Shown: in pieces, positions 51,020 to 59,772 of the stretch
Position numbering within the stretch: the stretch's first letter is position 1
Layout of the letters: every line of letters begins with the position of its first letter
NCBI RefSeq assembly: GCF_021018745.1
Contig: NZ_CP063845.1
Coordinates: forward strand, 1,178,001 to 1,242,000
Direction: 5' to 3'
DNA: 64,000 nt
Source of the DNA: Gloeobacter morelensis MG652769
GTDB lineage: Bacteria > Cyanobacteriota > Cyanobacteriia > Gloeobacterales > Gloeobacteraceae
Program-made: the position numbers and the translations under genes
Notes under the pieces: model-generated
The model's database searches: none
Told to the model about the DNA's origin: nothing
Seen by the model: only the letters and a program-made list of their open reading frames with translations

Positions 51020-52003
51020 TCAGGCCCCGAGCCAGCGGGCGGCGTCCTTGGCATGGTAGGTCAAGATCAGGTCCGCCCCGGCGCGTTTCATCGACATCAG
51101 CGTCTCCATCACGACCCGCTCCTCGTCGATCCAGCCTTTGAGGGCACCGGCTTTGACCATCGCGTACTCGCCTGAGACGTTGTAGGCGGCTACCGGCAGG
51201 TGGGTCGCCGCTTTGACGCGGTGCAGGATATCCAGGTAGGCCAGGGCCGGTTTGACCATCAGCATGTCGGCACCCTCGGCGATGTCGAGGGCAATTTCTT
51301 TGAGTGCCTCGCGGCTGTTGGCCGGGTCCATCTGGTAGGTGCGCCGATCGCCAAACTGGGGGGTCGATTCGGCGGCGTCCCGAAAAGGACCGTAGTAGGC
51401 GGAGGCGTACTTCGCCGCGTAAGAAAGAATCGGCGTGTCGGTGAAACCCGCTTCGTCGAGGGCCGTGCGGATGGCCCGCACCATGCCGTCCATCATCCCG
51501 GAAGGAGCGATCACATCCGCCCCGGCGCGCGCCTGGGCGACGGCGGTCTTGCCTAAGATGGCAAGGGTCGGATCGTTGAGGACATGGCCCATCGTGTCGC
51601 TCAACCCGATGACGCCGCAGTGGCCATGGTTGGTGTACTCGCACAGGCAGGTGTCGGCCATCACCACCAGATCCGGCAGGGCCGCCTTGATGGCGGCACT
51701 CGCCTCCTGGACGATGCCGTGGTCGTGCCAGGCGCCCGTGGCCCCGGCGTCCTTTTGCTCGGGGATGCCAAAAAGAATCACCGAGGGAATACCCAGATTC
51801 CACACTTCGCGCGCCTCCTCGACAGCCTTATCCACCGACAGCTGAAAGACGCCGGGCATCGAGGAGACCTCGCGGGCAAAGCCCGATCCCGGCACTACGA
51901 AGATGGGGCTCACTAGATCTTCGGGGTGCAAATGGTTTTCGCGCACCATCCGGCGCAGGGTAGGCGTCGTACGCAATCGGCGCGGGCGAACAGACGGAAA
52001 CAT
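51020..52003 (-). CDS. hemB: Delta-aminolevulinic acid dehydratase (porphobilinogen synthase)
   Basis: HemB of 327 residues, starting at ATG 52003 with GGAGG eight bases upstream. Motifs: [17 protein letters not shown] (approximate start), [17 protein letters not shown] (metal-binding cysteines), [35 protein letters not shown] (catalytic Lys), and [13 protein letters not shown] (second Lys of the Schiff base site). It condenses two ALA molecules to porphobilinogen for haem, chlorophyll and corrins. It follows the sigma factor gene on the opposite strand, convergent by 24 nt. Confidence 0.95.
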   Translation of the reverse strand: MFPSVRPRRLRTTPTLRRMVRENHLHPEDLVSPIFVVPGSGFAREVSSMPGVFQLSVDKAVEEAREVWNLGIPSVILFGIPEQKDAGATGAWHDHGIVQEASAAIKAALPDLVVMADTCLCEYTNHGHCGVIGLSDTMGHVLNDPTLAILGKTAVAQARAGADVIAPSGMMDGMVRAIRTALDEAGFTDTPILSYAAKYASAYYGPFRDAAESTPQFGDRRTYQMDPANSREALKEIALDIAEGADMLMVKPALAYLDILHRVKAATHLPVAAYNVSGEYAMVKAGALKGWIDEERVVMETLMSMKRAGADLILTYHAKDAARWLGA

Positions 52004-52038
52004 GGCGGGCCTCCTCCCCTGGTGCGTTGGACAAAGAA

Positions 52039-52064
52039 CGGCGCCTACTACGTTAGCAGGCGCC
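52039..52064 (-). terminator. Possible terminator after the ECF sigma gene
   Basis: GGCGCCT and AGGCGCC form a 7-bp stem (loop about 11 bases) about 30 bases past the sigma stop and 36 bases before hemB on the same strand. A short T-rich stretch follows on the minus strand (GTTCTTTGT). It could separate the two genes. Confidence 0.45.
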
Positions 52065-52095
52065 GGTACGGGGAAGGGATCCCATCGGTGCCGGG

Positions 52096-52686
52096 CTATT
52101 CGATGAGTGCCTTGAGGTCTTCTTTGAGCTGCAGCATGCCCTTGCGCGCCCAGCGCTTGATGGTGCCCAGCGGGGTGCCCGTCTGGGCGGCGATCTGCGG
52201 ATAACTCAGGCCGCCAAACACGCTCAGTTCGAGCACCTGGCGCTCCTTGAGGGGCAAACTGGCCACCGCCTCGCGCACCCGCTCGCAGCACTCGTCGACG
52301 GTGGCCCGCTCCAGGGGAGTCACCCCGGAGGGTTCGCCCAGATTCACCTGGCCGACCCGCTCGACCATCTTGAGTTTGCGGCCGCGGGCGCGCAATTTGT
52401 CGAGGGCGCGCGAGCGGGTGAGCAACATCAAATAGCTCGACAGCGAACCGCGCTCCGGGTTGTAGCCGCCGCCGCGCCAGAGGCTCAAAAAGATCTCCTG
52501 GCTGAGGTCTTCGGCCTCCTGAGGATTTTTGAGAATGGACAGGGCCAGGCCATAGACGACGCTCGCATAGCGGCGGTACAAGCTCACCATCGCCGTGCGC
52601 TCACCTGAGCGCAGGGCATAGAACAGCTGCGCATCGCTCGGTTGGGCCATCGATTCGGACAATTCGGTAGTCGCCATGGTTTGCAT
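52096..52686 (-). CDS. ECF-type sigma factor
   Basis: From the ATG at 52686 the protein has 196 residues with region 2 ([69 protein letters not shown] in parts) and region 4 ([48 protein letters not shown]). It lacks region 3, typical of ECF factors (SigG-like group 3 in cyanobacteria). An anti-sigma factor gene is not apparent next to it. A small ORF upstream overlaps the start codon (TGATG). Confidence 0.92.
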   Translation of the reverse strand: MQTMATTELSESMAQPSDAQLFYALRSGERTAMVSLYRRYASVVYGLALSILKNPQEAEDLSQEIFLSLWRGGGYNPERGSLSSYLMLLTRSRALDKLRARGRKLKMVERVGQVNLGEPSGVTPLERATVDECCERVREAVASLPLKERQVLELSVFGGLSYPQIAAQTGTPLGTIKRWARKGMLQLKEDLKALIE

Positions 52687-52859
52687 CACTGTATTTGAAC
52701 CCGATTGCGAAGAAAAGAGAGAACGGGCGCGTCGCGGCGCCTGGCGAGGCACGCGGAGCACGGGCCCGGTGCGGGCGGGGTGGTGAGCGCTCGTTGCGGA
52801 GCGGTCAAGCTCATCAGCTGCTTCCACAGCACAGCCGGTGCGAATCGATTGGCTTCCAT
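52686..52859 (-). CDS. Small ORF coupled to the ECF sigma gene
   Basis: A 57-codon frame starts at ATG 52859 after a G-rich stretch and ends at TGA 52688-52686, sharing one base with the sigma ATG (TGATG). The peptide (MEANRFAPAVLWKQLMSLTA then CSACLARRRDAPV) contains a CxxC motif. A real small regulator or a chance leader ORF are both possible. There is no homology evidence. Confidence 0.22.
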   Translation of the reverse strand: MEANRFAPAVLWKQLMSLTAPQRALTTPPAPGPCSACLARRRDAPVLSFLRNRVQIQ

Positions 52860-53201
52860 GCTTCCCCCCGCTGGGAAATTAACTGCTGAGTATCGACTAC
52901 CTAGCCGCAGACTCCGGGCGGTTGACCGGTTGGGCGGGCAAAATCCAGAAGGAACGGCCAAAGAGCGCCACAGCACCAAGCTTAGGGAACTACACTGGCC
53001 ATATCCAGGGACGATAGGGACGTTAAGGGCTGCTGCGCATTGCATTGCAGTCCAAGGCTCAGGGCCTGCTCCAGGGCGCTTTTATAGAAGATATAGATTG
53101 CTCTGCGATAGCCCCTTAACACCCTTAACTTCCAGAACGGGCGTACATTCTCTAGAGGGCCGCCCGGGTAGGGGCACCTGCATTCCGTGCGAGGAGCGCC
53201 G
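52860..53201. other. Spacer upstream of the first STAND gene
   Basis: In this spacer of about 340 bases lies an element at 53003-53027 (ATCCAGGGAC then GATAGGGACGTTAAG) that is similar in about 20 of 25 positions to a site at 59585-59609 before the second STAND gene. TTTTATAGAAGATATAGA at 53079-53096 may contain a -10 region. No gene was identified. Confidence 0.4.
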
Positions 53202-56200
53202 ATGAACCACCCCCCCAAGGCAAAACGCAGGCGCGGCTTCCGGCTGACCCCCCAGGGCTGGCAGCGACTGCACGAGGCGCGCTGCGAACTGGAGAACCGG
53301 ACGAACGGCGGCGAGCGCTTTACCCTCGAAGAACTGAGCGACCGCATCGGCCTTGATCCGAGCACCGTCGCCAAGGTGCTCACAGCAGAAGAAGGGGTCG
53401 ATAAACAGACGCTCTTTCGCTGCTTCCAGGCGTTCGGTCTGGATCTAGGTTCCGGCGACTATGCTCGGCCGGAAGCGGTGGAGCCCTCGGAGCCGGTCCC
53501 GCCGCGCTCTGCACGTCAGGATTGGGGTGAGGCGGTCGATGTGTCCTTGTTCTATGGGCGCACCGAGGAACTGGCCACCCTCGAAGACTGGCTGGTCCGC
53601 GAGCGCTGCCGGTTGGTGGCGCTGCTGGGTATGGGCGGCATCGGCAAATCCACCCTCGCCGTCAAGCTCGCCCGCCAGACCCAGGAGCACTTCGAGCATT
53701 TGGTCTGGCGCTCGCTGCGCAACGCTCCGCCGCTCGGCGAACTGCTCGGCGAGCTTATCGAGTGCCTGTGCGACAGCCCACCGGTGAACCTGCCCACGAG
53801 CACCGAGGGGCGTCTCTCGAAGCTGATCGAATGCCTGCGCCGTTCGCGCACGCTGTTGATTCTGGATAATGGCGAGTCGCTATTAAGCGGCGCCGAGCAG
53901 ACCGGCACCTACCGCGAGGGCTGCGAGGCCTACGCAGAATTGTTCCGGCAGGTGGGAGAGGTGCCCCACGCCAGTTGCTTGATCCTCACCAGCCGCGAGA
54001 AACCCAAGGAAGTCGCTTCGCTGGAGGGGGCGAGCCTGCCGGTGCGTTCGCTGCGGTTGGGCGGTCTGCGCGAGGACGAGGGCGAAGCGATTCTGGAGGC
54101 GAAGGGGCTCAGCGGCAGCCCCGACGAGCGCCGCAGTCTGGTGGAATGCTACCGGGGCAATCCCCTGGCGCTCAAGATCGTTTCCACATCGATTCAAGAG
54201 TTGTTCGGCGGTGCCATCGGCGAATTTTTTATCCACGGCGCAGTCGTCTTCAACGGTATCCGCAACCTGCTGGAGCAACAGTTCGACCGGCTCACCCACT
54301 TCGAAAAACAGCTGATGTACTGGCTAGCCATCCACCGGGAACTGGTGAGCGCCGCCCAGCTTCGAGAAGACACCGTCCCAGCCGCCCCGACCCCCAGGTT
54401 GCTCGAAGCGCTCGAATCGCTGTTGCGCCGCTCGCTTATCGAGCGCAGTAGCGCAGGTTTTACCCAGCAGCCGGTGGTGATGGAATTTACCGCCGAGCGG
54501 CTGATCGAGCAGGTGTGTGCCGAAATCGAGCACGGACCTATTGCACTGTTGAAATCCCACGCTCTGATGAAGGCCCAATCGAAAGATTACGTCCGCGAGA
54601 CGCAGGTGCGCCTGATCGTGCGGCCCATCCTCGACGAGTTGCTCACCAGCCTGGGCAGCAGGCGCAGCCTGGAGCAGCGGCTTTTTGCCGTCCTGGAAGC
54701 CCAGCGCGAGCACTCGCCCCTAGAACCCGGTTACGTGGGCGGCAATGCCCTCAATTTGCTATGCGAACTGAAAAGCGATCTGGCCGGCCGGGATTTTTCG
54801 CGCCTCGCCATCTGGCAGGCATACTTGCAAAAAGTCAGTCTGCACCGCACAAATTTTGCCGGTGCGGATCTAGCGCGATCGGTCTTTGCCCAAACCTTCG
54901 GCGGCATCCTGTTCGTCGCCTACAGCCCGCATGGGGAATTGCTCGCCATCGGCGACGACAGCGGCGAGGTGCGCCTGTGGCGAGTGCGCGACGGCCAACA
55001 GCAGCTAAGCTTTCGGGGCCATACCGACTGGATCAGCGCCCTTGCCTTCAGTCCCGACGGGAGCGTGCTTGCCAGCGGCAGCGAAGATCAGACCATCAAA
55101 CTGTGGGATACAGCCACGGGGCAGTGTCTGCGCACGCTTACCGGTCACGGTGGTTGGGTGTACTCGGTCGCCTTCAGCCCCGATGGGACGCTGATAGCGA
55201 GCAGCAGCCCCTCCGACGAGACCGTCCGGCTGTGGGATGCGGCCGGCGGTCAGTGCACCCGGACGTTCAAGTCGCGCACGGGTCGGATGTGGTCGGTGGC
55301 CTTCAGTCCGGACGGGCACACCCTCGCCGCGGCAAGCCTCGATCGCACCGTCAAGCTCTGGGATGTGAGAACCGGCGAGCGCCTGGGCACCCTCGCTGGC
55401 CACACCGACCAAGTACTCTCGGTCGCCTTCAGTCCCGACGGCGGTGTGCTGGCCAGCGGCAGCCACGACCAGACCCTCAAACTCTGGAAAGTGACGACCG
55501 GTACCTGCCTGAGCACCCTCACCGGCCACACCGGCCGCATCCGCGCGATCTCCTTCAGCCCGGACGGAGAATGGCTGGCCAGCAGCAGCCTCGATTGCAC
55601 CGTCAAGCTCTGGGACGCAGCCACAGGCGCATGCCTGCGCACCTTCACCGGCCACAGCGGCCAGGTCTGGTCGGTGAGCTTTGCCCCGGACGGCCAGACG
55701 CTAGCGAGCGGCAGCCTCGATCAAACCGTGCGGATCTGGGATGCGGCCACCGGCCAGTGTCTGCGCACGCTGCAGGGCAACGCCGGCTGGATCTGGTCGG
55801 TGAGCTTTGCCCCGGACGGCCAGACGCTAGCGAGCGGCAGCCTCGATCGCACCGTGCGGATCTGGGATGTACCCTCGGGCCGTTGTGTGCGCACCCTCAC
55901 CGGCCACAGCAGTTGGGTGTGGTCGGTGGCTTTTAGCCCCGACGGCCGCACCCTGGCCAGCGGCAGCTTCGATCAGACCATCAAACTCTGGGATGCGGCC
56001 ACCGGCCAGTGCCTGCGCACCCTCTCGGGCCACAACAACTGGGTGCGTTCGGTGGCTTTTAGCCCCGACGGCCACACCCTGGCCAGCGGCAGCCACGACC
56101 AGACGGTGAAATTGTGGGAGGTTTCCTCCGGCCAGTGCCTGCGCACCCTGACTGGTCACAGCAGTTGGGTGTGGTCGGTGGCTTTTAGCCCCGACGGCCG

Positions 56201-56762
56201 AACGGTGGCCAGCGGCAGCTTCGATCAGACCGTTCGGATCTGGAATGCCGCTACAGGCGAATGCCTCCATACGCTCAAAGTCGACAGCAGCCAGGTGTGG
56301 TCGGTGGCCTTCAGCCCGGATGGCCGCACCCTGGCAGGCGGCAGCGGCAACTACGCCGTCTGGCTCTGGGACACGGCCACCGGCGAGTGCCTGCGGACGC
56401 TTACCGGGCACACCAGTCAGGTGTGGTCAGTCGCCTTCAGCCCCGACGGCCGGACGGTCGTCAGCAGCAGCCACGACCAGACGGTCAGACTCTGGGACAC
56501 GGCCACCGGCGAGTGCCTGCGGACGCTCACCGGGCACACCAGTCAGGTGTGGTCGGTGGCTTTTAGCCCCGACGGCCGCACCGTCGTCAGCGGCAGTCAG
56601 GACGAAACGATTCGGCTGTGGGACAGTCACACCGGCCAACCCCTCGAATTGCTGCGCGCCGACCGGCTCTACGAGGGCATGGACATCACCGGGGTGACGG
56701 GTCTGACCGACGCCCAAAAGTCGATGCTCCAGGCTTTGGGGGCAGTGGAGGCGGCAGGCTAA
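53202..56762 (+). CDS. STAND ATPase: HTH-like, NB-ARC and 14 WD40 repeats (paralogue 1)
   Basis: The 1186-residue protein (ATG 53202) begins with a basic helical/HTH-like domain ([38 protein letters not shown]). An NB-ARC ATPase follows with Walker [16 protein letters not shown], Walker B-like [12 protein letters not shown] and GNPLALKI. After a helical linker with an ISxLxxANFAGADL-like section, 14 WD40 repeats of 42 residues start at about 560 ([23 protein letters not shown] type), consistent with two seven-bladed propellers. The tail is [25 protein letters not shown] proteins assemble on ligand binding; some act in phage defence. The ligand is unknown. Confidence 0.93.
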   Translation: MNHPPKAKRRRGFRLTPQGWQRLHEARCELENRTNGGERFTLEELSDRIGLDPSTVAKVLTAEEGVDKQTLFRCFQAFGLDLGSGDYARPEAVEPSEPVPPRSARQDWGEAVDVSLFYGRTEELATLEDWLVRERCRLVALLGMGGIGKSTLAVKLARQTQEHFEHLVWRSLRNAPPLGELLGELIECLCDSPPVNLPTSTEGRLSKLIECLRRSRTLLILDNGESLLSGAEQTGTYREGCEAYAELFRQVGEVPHASCLILTSREKPKEVASLEGASLPVRSLRLGGLREDEGEAILEAKGLSGSPDERRSLVECYRGNPLALKIVSTSIQELFGGAIGEFFIHGAVVFNGIRNLLEQQFDRLTHFEKQLMYWLAIHRELVSAAQLREDTVPAAPTPRLLEALESLLRRSLIERSSAGFTQQPVVMEFTAERLIEQVCAEIEHGPIALLKSHALMKAQSKDYVRETQVRLIVRPILDELLTSLGSRRSLEQRLFAVLEAQREHSPLEPGYVGGNALNLLCELKSDLAGRDFSRLAIWQAYLQKVSLHRTNFAGADLARSVFAQTFGGILFVAYSPHGELLAIGDDSGEVRLWRVRDGQQQLSFRGHTDWISALAFSPDGSVLASGSEDQTIKLWDTATGQCLRTLTGHGGWVYSVAFSPDGTLIASSSPSDETVRLWDAAGGQCTRTFKSRTGRMWSVAFSPDGHTLAAASLDRTVKLWDVRTGERLGTLAGHTDQVLSVAFSPDGGVLASGSHDQTLKLWKVTTGTCLSTLTGHTGRIRAISFSPDGEWLASSSLDCTVKLWDAATGACLRTFTGHSGQVWSVSFAPDGQTLASGSLDQTVRIWDAATGQCLRTLQGNAGWIWSVSFAPDGQTLASGSLDRTVRIWDVPSGRCVRTLTGHSSWVWSVAFSPDGRTLASGSFDQTIKLWDAATGQCLRTLSGHNNWVRSVAFSPDGHTLASGSHDQTVKLWEVSSGQCLRTLTGHSSWVWSVAFSPDGRTVASGSFDQTVRIWNAATGECLHTLKVDSSQVWSVAFSPDGRTLAGGSGNYAVWLWDTATGECLRTLTGHTSQVWSVAFSPDGRTVVSSSHDQTVRLWDTATGECLRTLTGHTSQVWSVAFSPDGRTVVSGSQDETIRLWDSHTGQPLELLRADRLYEGMDITGVTGLTDAQKSMLQALGAVEAAG
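55668..56560 (+). repeat. Near-identical WD40 blade repeats in paralogue 1
   Basis: Blocks starting at 55668 and 55794 (TGGTCGGTGAGCTTTGCCCC onwards) and at 56368 and 56494 (GGGACACGGCCACCGGCGAG onwards) are almost the same for 55 or more bases, in each case 126 bp apart. These are duplicated WD40 blades. Confidence 0.75.
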
Positions 56763-57454
56763 ACGCTGCCGTAAACCGGCACCGCCGCCCCGCGTACATC
56801 GCGGGCCGCCTCCGAAGCGAGAAAACAAATCACCTCGGCGAGCGACTCGGGTTTGACCCACTTGTCGGCATTTTCTGCACCCATCGCCGCCCGGTTGCCG
56901 GGGGTGTCGATGACGCTCGGCAGCACGACATTGGCGGTGATCCCGGTGCCTTTGGTCTCGGCGGCGATCGCCTTGGTGAGCGCCACCACCCCGGCTTTTG
57001 CCGCCGAATAGGCGGCCAGTTGCCCGGCAGGCTCCAGCGCACCGCGCGAACCGACCGTGACGATCCGTCCGTAGCCCGTGGTCAGCATCCGCCCCAGGCA
57101 GTGCTTACACAATAAAAACGTCGTATCCAGGTTCAACTCGAAGTCGCGCTTCCAGGCGGCGTAGGTGTACTGGTGGGTCGGTCCCATGTTGAACCCTCCC
57201 ACCAGATGGATAAGCACGTCGACCCGCTCCAGCGCAGCCACCAATCCCTCGACACTCGCCTCCTCGGCCAGGTTCGCCTCCACAAAGCGCACGCGGCTCA
57301 GATCCGCCGGGGAGAGATGATTTTTGAGGCGCTCGACTTCCTGCTGCGCGATAAACGGGATCGTCAAATGCGCCCCTCGCGCCAGCACCGCCGGGGTCAC
57401 CCCCAGACCCAAACCGCCCGTGCCGCCGGTGAGCAATACGTGCCTTCCCTGCAT
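56759..57454 (-). CDS. Short-chain dehydrogenase/reductase
   Basis: From ATG 57454 (GAGGAG upstream) the 231-residue protein has the SDR pattern: [23 protein letters not shown] (cofactor motif TGxxxGxG), [23 protein letters not shown], and the active-site YSAAKAG (Tyr-x3-Lys), followed by [19 protein letters not shown]. It probably reduces or oxidises a small substrate with NAD(P)H. It is convergent with the first STAND gene, overlapping by four bases. Confidence 0.92.
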   Translation of the reverse strand: MQGRHVLLTGGTGGLGLGVTPAVLARGAHLTIPFIAQQEVERLKNHLSPADLSRVRFVEANLAEEASVEGLVAALERVDVLIHLVGGFNMGPTHQYTYAAWKRDFELNLDTTFLLCKHCLGRMLTTGYGRIVTVGSRGALEPAGQLAAYSAAKAGVVALTKAIAAETKGTGITANVVLPSVIDTPGNRAAMGAENADKWVKPESLAEVICFLASEAARDVRGAAVPVYGSV

Positions 57455-57590
57455 CGGATCTCCTCGCTTGTCGCTGCTTATCGATTGTTCCTGAAATAGC
57501 AACAATTGGTAAGTATTTATACTGGACAGGTGAAAGATTTGTAAACAGAATGGGATCAAAGGATATCGCAGATAGAGCAAGGGGTTAAAC

Positions 57591-57794
57591 ATGGACGGCT
57601 GGATGAAGCCTTTGGCCAAGGAAATTGCCGACTGCTACGAGCAGCGGACCGATGTTGCGAAGGCTTTGCCGCAGGTGATGACCCAGGTGCTCACCGAGCA
57701 TCAGATCAAAATTTGCGACCTGCGGCTCTGGCAGCAACTGCAGCGGGCAGCCGAGGGCCAGCTCAATCAGGTCGCAGGCTCCAAGGCATCCTAG
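57591..57794 (+). CDS. Small hypothetical protein
   Basis: A 67-residue protein (MDGWMKPLAKEIADCYEQRTDV, then VMTQVLTEHQIKICDLRLW) has a well-placed AAGGGG before the ATG. It is helical and mildly acidic. No family is recognised. It is divergent from the SDR gene. Confidence 0.6.
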   Translation: MDGWMKPLAKEIADCYEQRTDVAKALPQVMTQVLTEHQIKICDLRLWQQLQRAAEGQLNQVAGSKAS

Positions 57795-57837
57795 GCCGCC
57801 GGATGGGGATCACTCCGATGCGGAGACCTGCGAGAAC

Positions 57838-58296
57838 TTGCGGTTGACAGAGCCGCAGGTCCGAATTCGCTTCGGTGGTGGATGGGTGAAAGCAACCCTC
57901 GCAATGGCGTGCCTTATTTTGCTGGGCAGTATCCTGGGGCCGGGTGAAGCGATGCCCTGGCCTGTGCGCCTCGGTAGCGCTCTGGCCGCCGTCTGGGTGC
58001 TTTTGGTATTGGTGGGATTTGAACTGCGCATCGGCGATGGCGGTCTTACGCGCCGTTTGGGACCACTGGTGCTGCATTGCCGGTGGACAGACCTGGACAC
58101 GGTTCGGGTCAAGGCCGTGCCCGGCTTCGGGCGGGTACGTCTGGTCTTGTGCTTCCGCAACGGAGATCAAATCAGCTTTCCACTCTTTTTGCTGGGCGAT
58201 AGAGACCGCATACGGCTGGCCGATAGGCTGTTGCACCACCTGCCGGACACGTTGAGGCAACAATGGCTGAATGACGGAGACAGCCTGCTGCGCTAA
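57838..58296 (+). CDS. Membrane protein with PH-like C-terminal domain
   Basis: The 152-residue frame begins with TTG 57838. It has two TM segments (ATLAMACLILLGSILG and RLGSALAAVWVLLVLVGF) and a C-terminal beta-rich soluble part (LRIGDGGLTRRLGPLVLHCRWTDLDTVRVKAVPGFGRVRLVL), similar to bacterial PH-domain (YdbS/DUF304-like) membrane proteins. Function unknown. Confidence 0.55.
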   Translation: MRLTEPQVRIRFGGGWVKATLAMACLILLGSILGPGEAMPWPVRLGSALAAVWVLLVLVGFELRIGDGGLTRRLGPLVLHCRWTDLDTVRVKAVPGFGRVRLVLCFRNGDQISFPLFLLGDRDRIRLADRLLHHLPDTLRQQWLNDGDSLLR

Positions 58297-58453
58297 TGCA
58301 CCGAGCAATCGCCTCATCTGCGCTGTGCGGCAGTTATGAAAACGTGCAGGCAATCGCGCAGAGTGGTTCCGCTGGAACTGGTCATGGCATATTCCTTACC
58401 AAGATAGAAGGCCGAATGGCTCCCCATCAATCGCCTTCAGCCGAGCAATACCC

Positions 58454-59311
58454 ATGGCTTACGACAACCTCTGCAAACTGCTGGCCGAGCAGGCGCCAAT
58501 CGCCTTTGCCACCTGGCTGCTTCGCCGTCCTGTTTCCACGGCCAGTGTCTTGAAAACCGAGTTGAGTATCGAGCCTATCCGAGCCGACTCGGTATCTTTT
58601 CTGGCCGCCGAGGGTAGCATTTTGCATATCGAATTTCAGATAAAGTACGATTCTGATCCGCCCCTGCCGTTGCGCATGCTCGATTACTTTGTGCGACTGT
58701 CCCGGCGCCACCGCCAGCCGATCGAGCAGGTGCTGGTTCTGCTGCGGGAACCGGCCGGCAGCGCAACGATTGAGCAGGAGTACCGCTCGGAGAATACGTT
58801 GCACCGCTACCGGGTCGTGTGCCTTTGGGAGGAAGACCCGGAACCTCTGCTTGCGGATCGGGCTTTATTGCCGCTGGCCACTTTGGCTAGGGCGCCATCG
58901 GCCGAGGAACTGCTCGGCCGGGTCGCACGGCAACTCGGTACGATAGAGGAGCCGGTGCAGCGGCGAGACATCGCAACCTTTGCCACCATCCTGGCTGGTT
59001 TAAAGTTCGATGCGGGGTTGCTCGCTCAAATTTTTCCGGAGGGTATGATGCGTGAGTCGGTGATATTTCAGCAAATCCTGCAGGAAGGACGAAAGGCAGG
59101 TCAATCCGAGGGACGGGCCGAGGGACGGGCCGAGGGACAGCTTGAAGGTGAGCGCCGCGTACTGCTGCGGCAACTGGGTCGCAAGTTCGGTCCTTTGCCG
59201 GACACACTGGTGCAGCAGGTGCAAGCGATTGTGGATCTTGCTCAGCTTGAGCAACTGGCGGACGCGGTGCTCGACGCCGGCAGCATTGGTGACTTTCGCA
59301 GCAGATTGTAG
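58454..59311 (+). CDS. Rpn-family nuclease-like/DUF4351 protein
   Basis: The 285-residue protein starts MAYDNLCKLLAEQAPIAFATWLL and has the core ADSVSFLAAEGSILHIEFQIKYDSDPPLPLRMLDYFVRLSRRH, with the HIEFQ(I/T) motif of Rpn/PD-(D/E)XK proteins. The C-terminal part contains a short tandem repeat EGRAEGRAEGQLEG and then a DUF4351 helical domain (LLRQLGRKFGPLPDTLVQQVQAI). Such proteins are common in cyanobacteria and promote recA-independent recombination in E. coli relatives. It is located between the two STAND genes. Confidence 0.85.
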   Translation: MAYDNLCKLLAEQAPIAFATWLLRRPVSTASVLKTELSIEPIRADSVSFLAAEGSILHIEFQIKYDSDPPLPLRMLDYFVRLSRRHRQPIEQVLVLLREPAGSATIEQEYRSENTLHRYRVVCLWEEDPEPLLADRALLPLATLARAPSAEELLGRVARQLGTIEEPVQRRDIATFATILAGLKFDAGLLAQIFPEGMMRESVIFQQILQEGRKAGQSEGRAEGRAEGQLEGERRVLLRQLGRKFGPLPDTLVQQVQAIVDLAQLEQLADAVLDAGSIGDFRSRL

Positions 59312-59351
59312 TTCCTGGCCGCGGCATGGGTAAATACTCAAATCCCTGCTC

Positions 59352-59471
59352 TCAGATCCACCCAAAAGCCGGAAGGACCGGAGCGGCGACCATGGCCACG
59401 CAGTACAGTGTTCCCAGGGCGATTTTAAGCGCATCAATGCGCCCGATTCTACGCGAATGTGTCGGCTGCAT
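59352..59471 (-). CDS. Small membrane peptide with strong ribosome-binding site
   Basis: AAGGAG stands eight bases before ATG 59471, opening 39 codons: a basic start (MQPTHSRRIGRIDALK) and one hydrophobic segment (IALGTLYCVAMVAAPVLPAFGW). It is a plausible single-pass small membrane protein. Nothing else is known. It overlaps no other gene and lies upstream of the second STAND gene on the opposite strand. Confidence 0.45.
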   Translation of the reverse strand: MQPTHSRRIGRIDALKIALGTLYCVAMVAAPVLPAFGWI

Positions 59472-59772
59472 GTGTCTGTCTCCTTGTGAATGTTGGAGCG
59501 GAAATTTTGGTTGGAGCGTCAGGGTGTATTCGGACTCTTCATCTCTCCGCTGCTGTAACCAGACTAAATAGCCGCACTGCGCCAATCCAGGGACAATTAG
59601 GTCGATAAGCACTTGTTTGGCAGCGGGTCGTCGGCCATACACGGTGGGCTGCTCTGCCGTCCGTGACAACTCTTGAAGCCCGCAGCTGAAATCCCCTTAA
59701 AATCCGGATAGTTCCTTATCTTCCGAAAAGCCCGCCGACCCGAGGTTATCGAAATTCACGCGAGCGACGCCG
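59472..59772. other. Spacer upstream of the second STAND gene
   Basis: This spacer of 301 bases contains the copy of the conserved upstream element (59585-59609, ATCCAGGGAC then AATTAGGTCGATAAG), located 164 bases before the STAND ATG; the first paralogue has it at 175 bases. It is followed in both genes by CCCCTTAA about 80 bases before the start. No gene is seen here. Confidence 0.4.
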
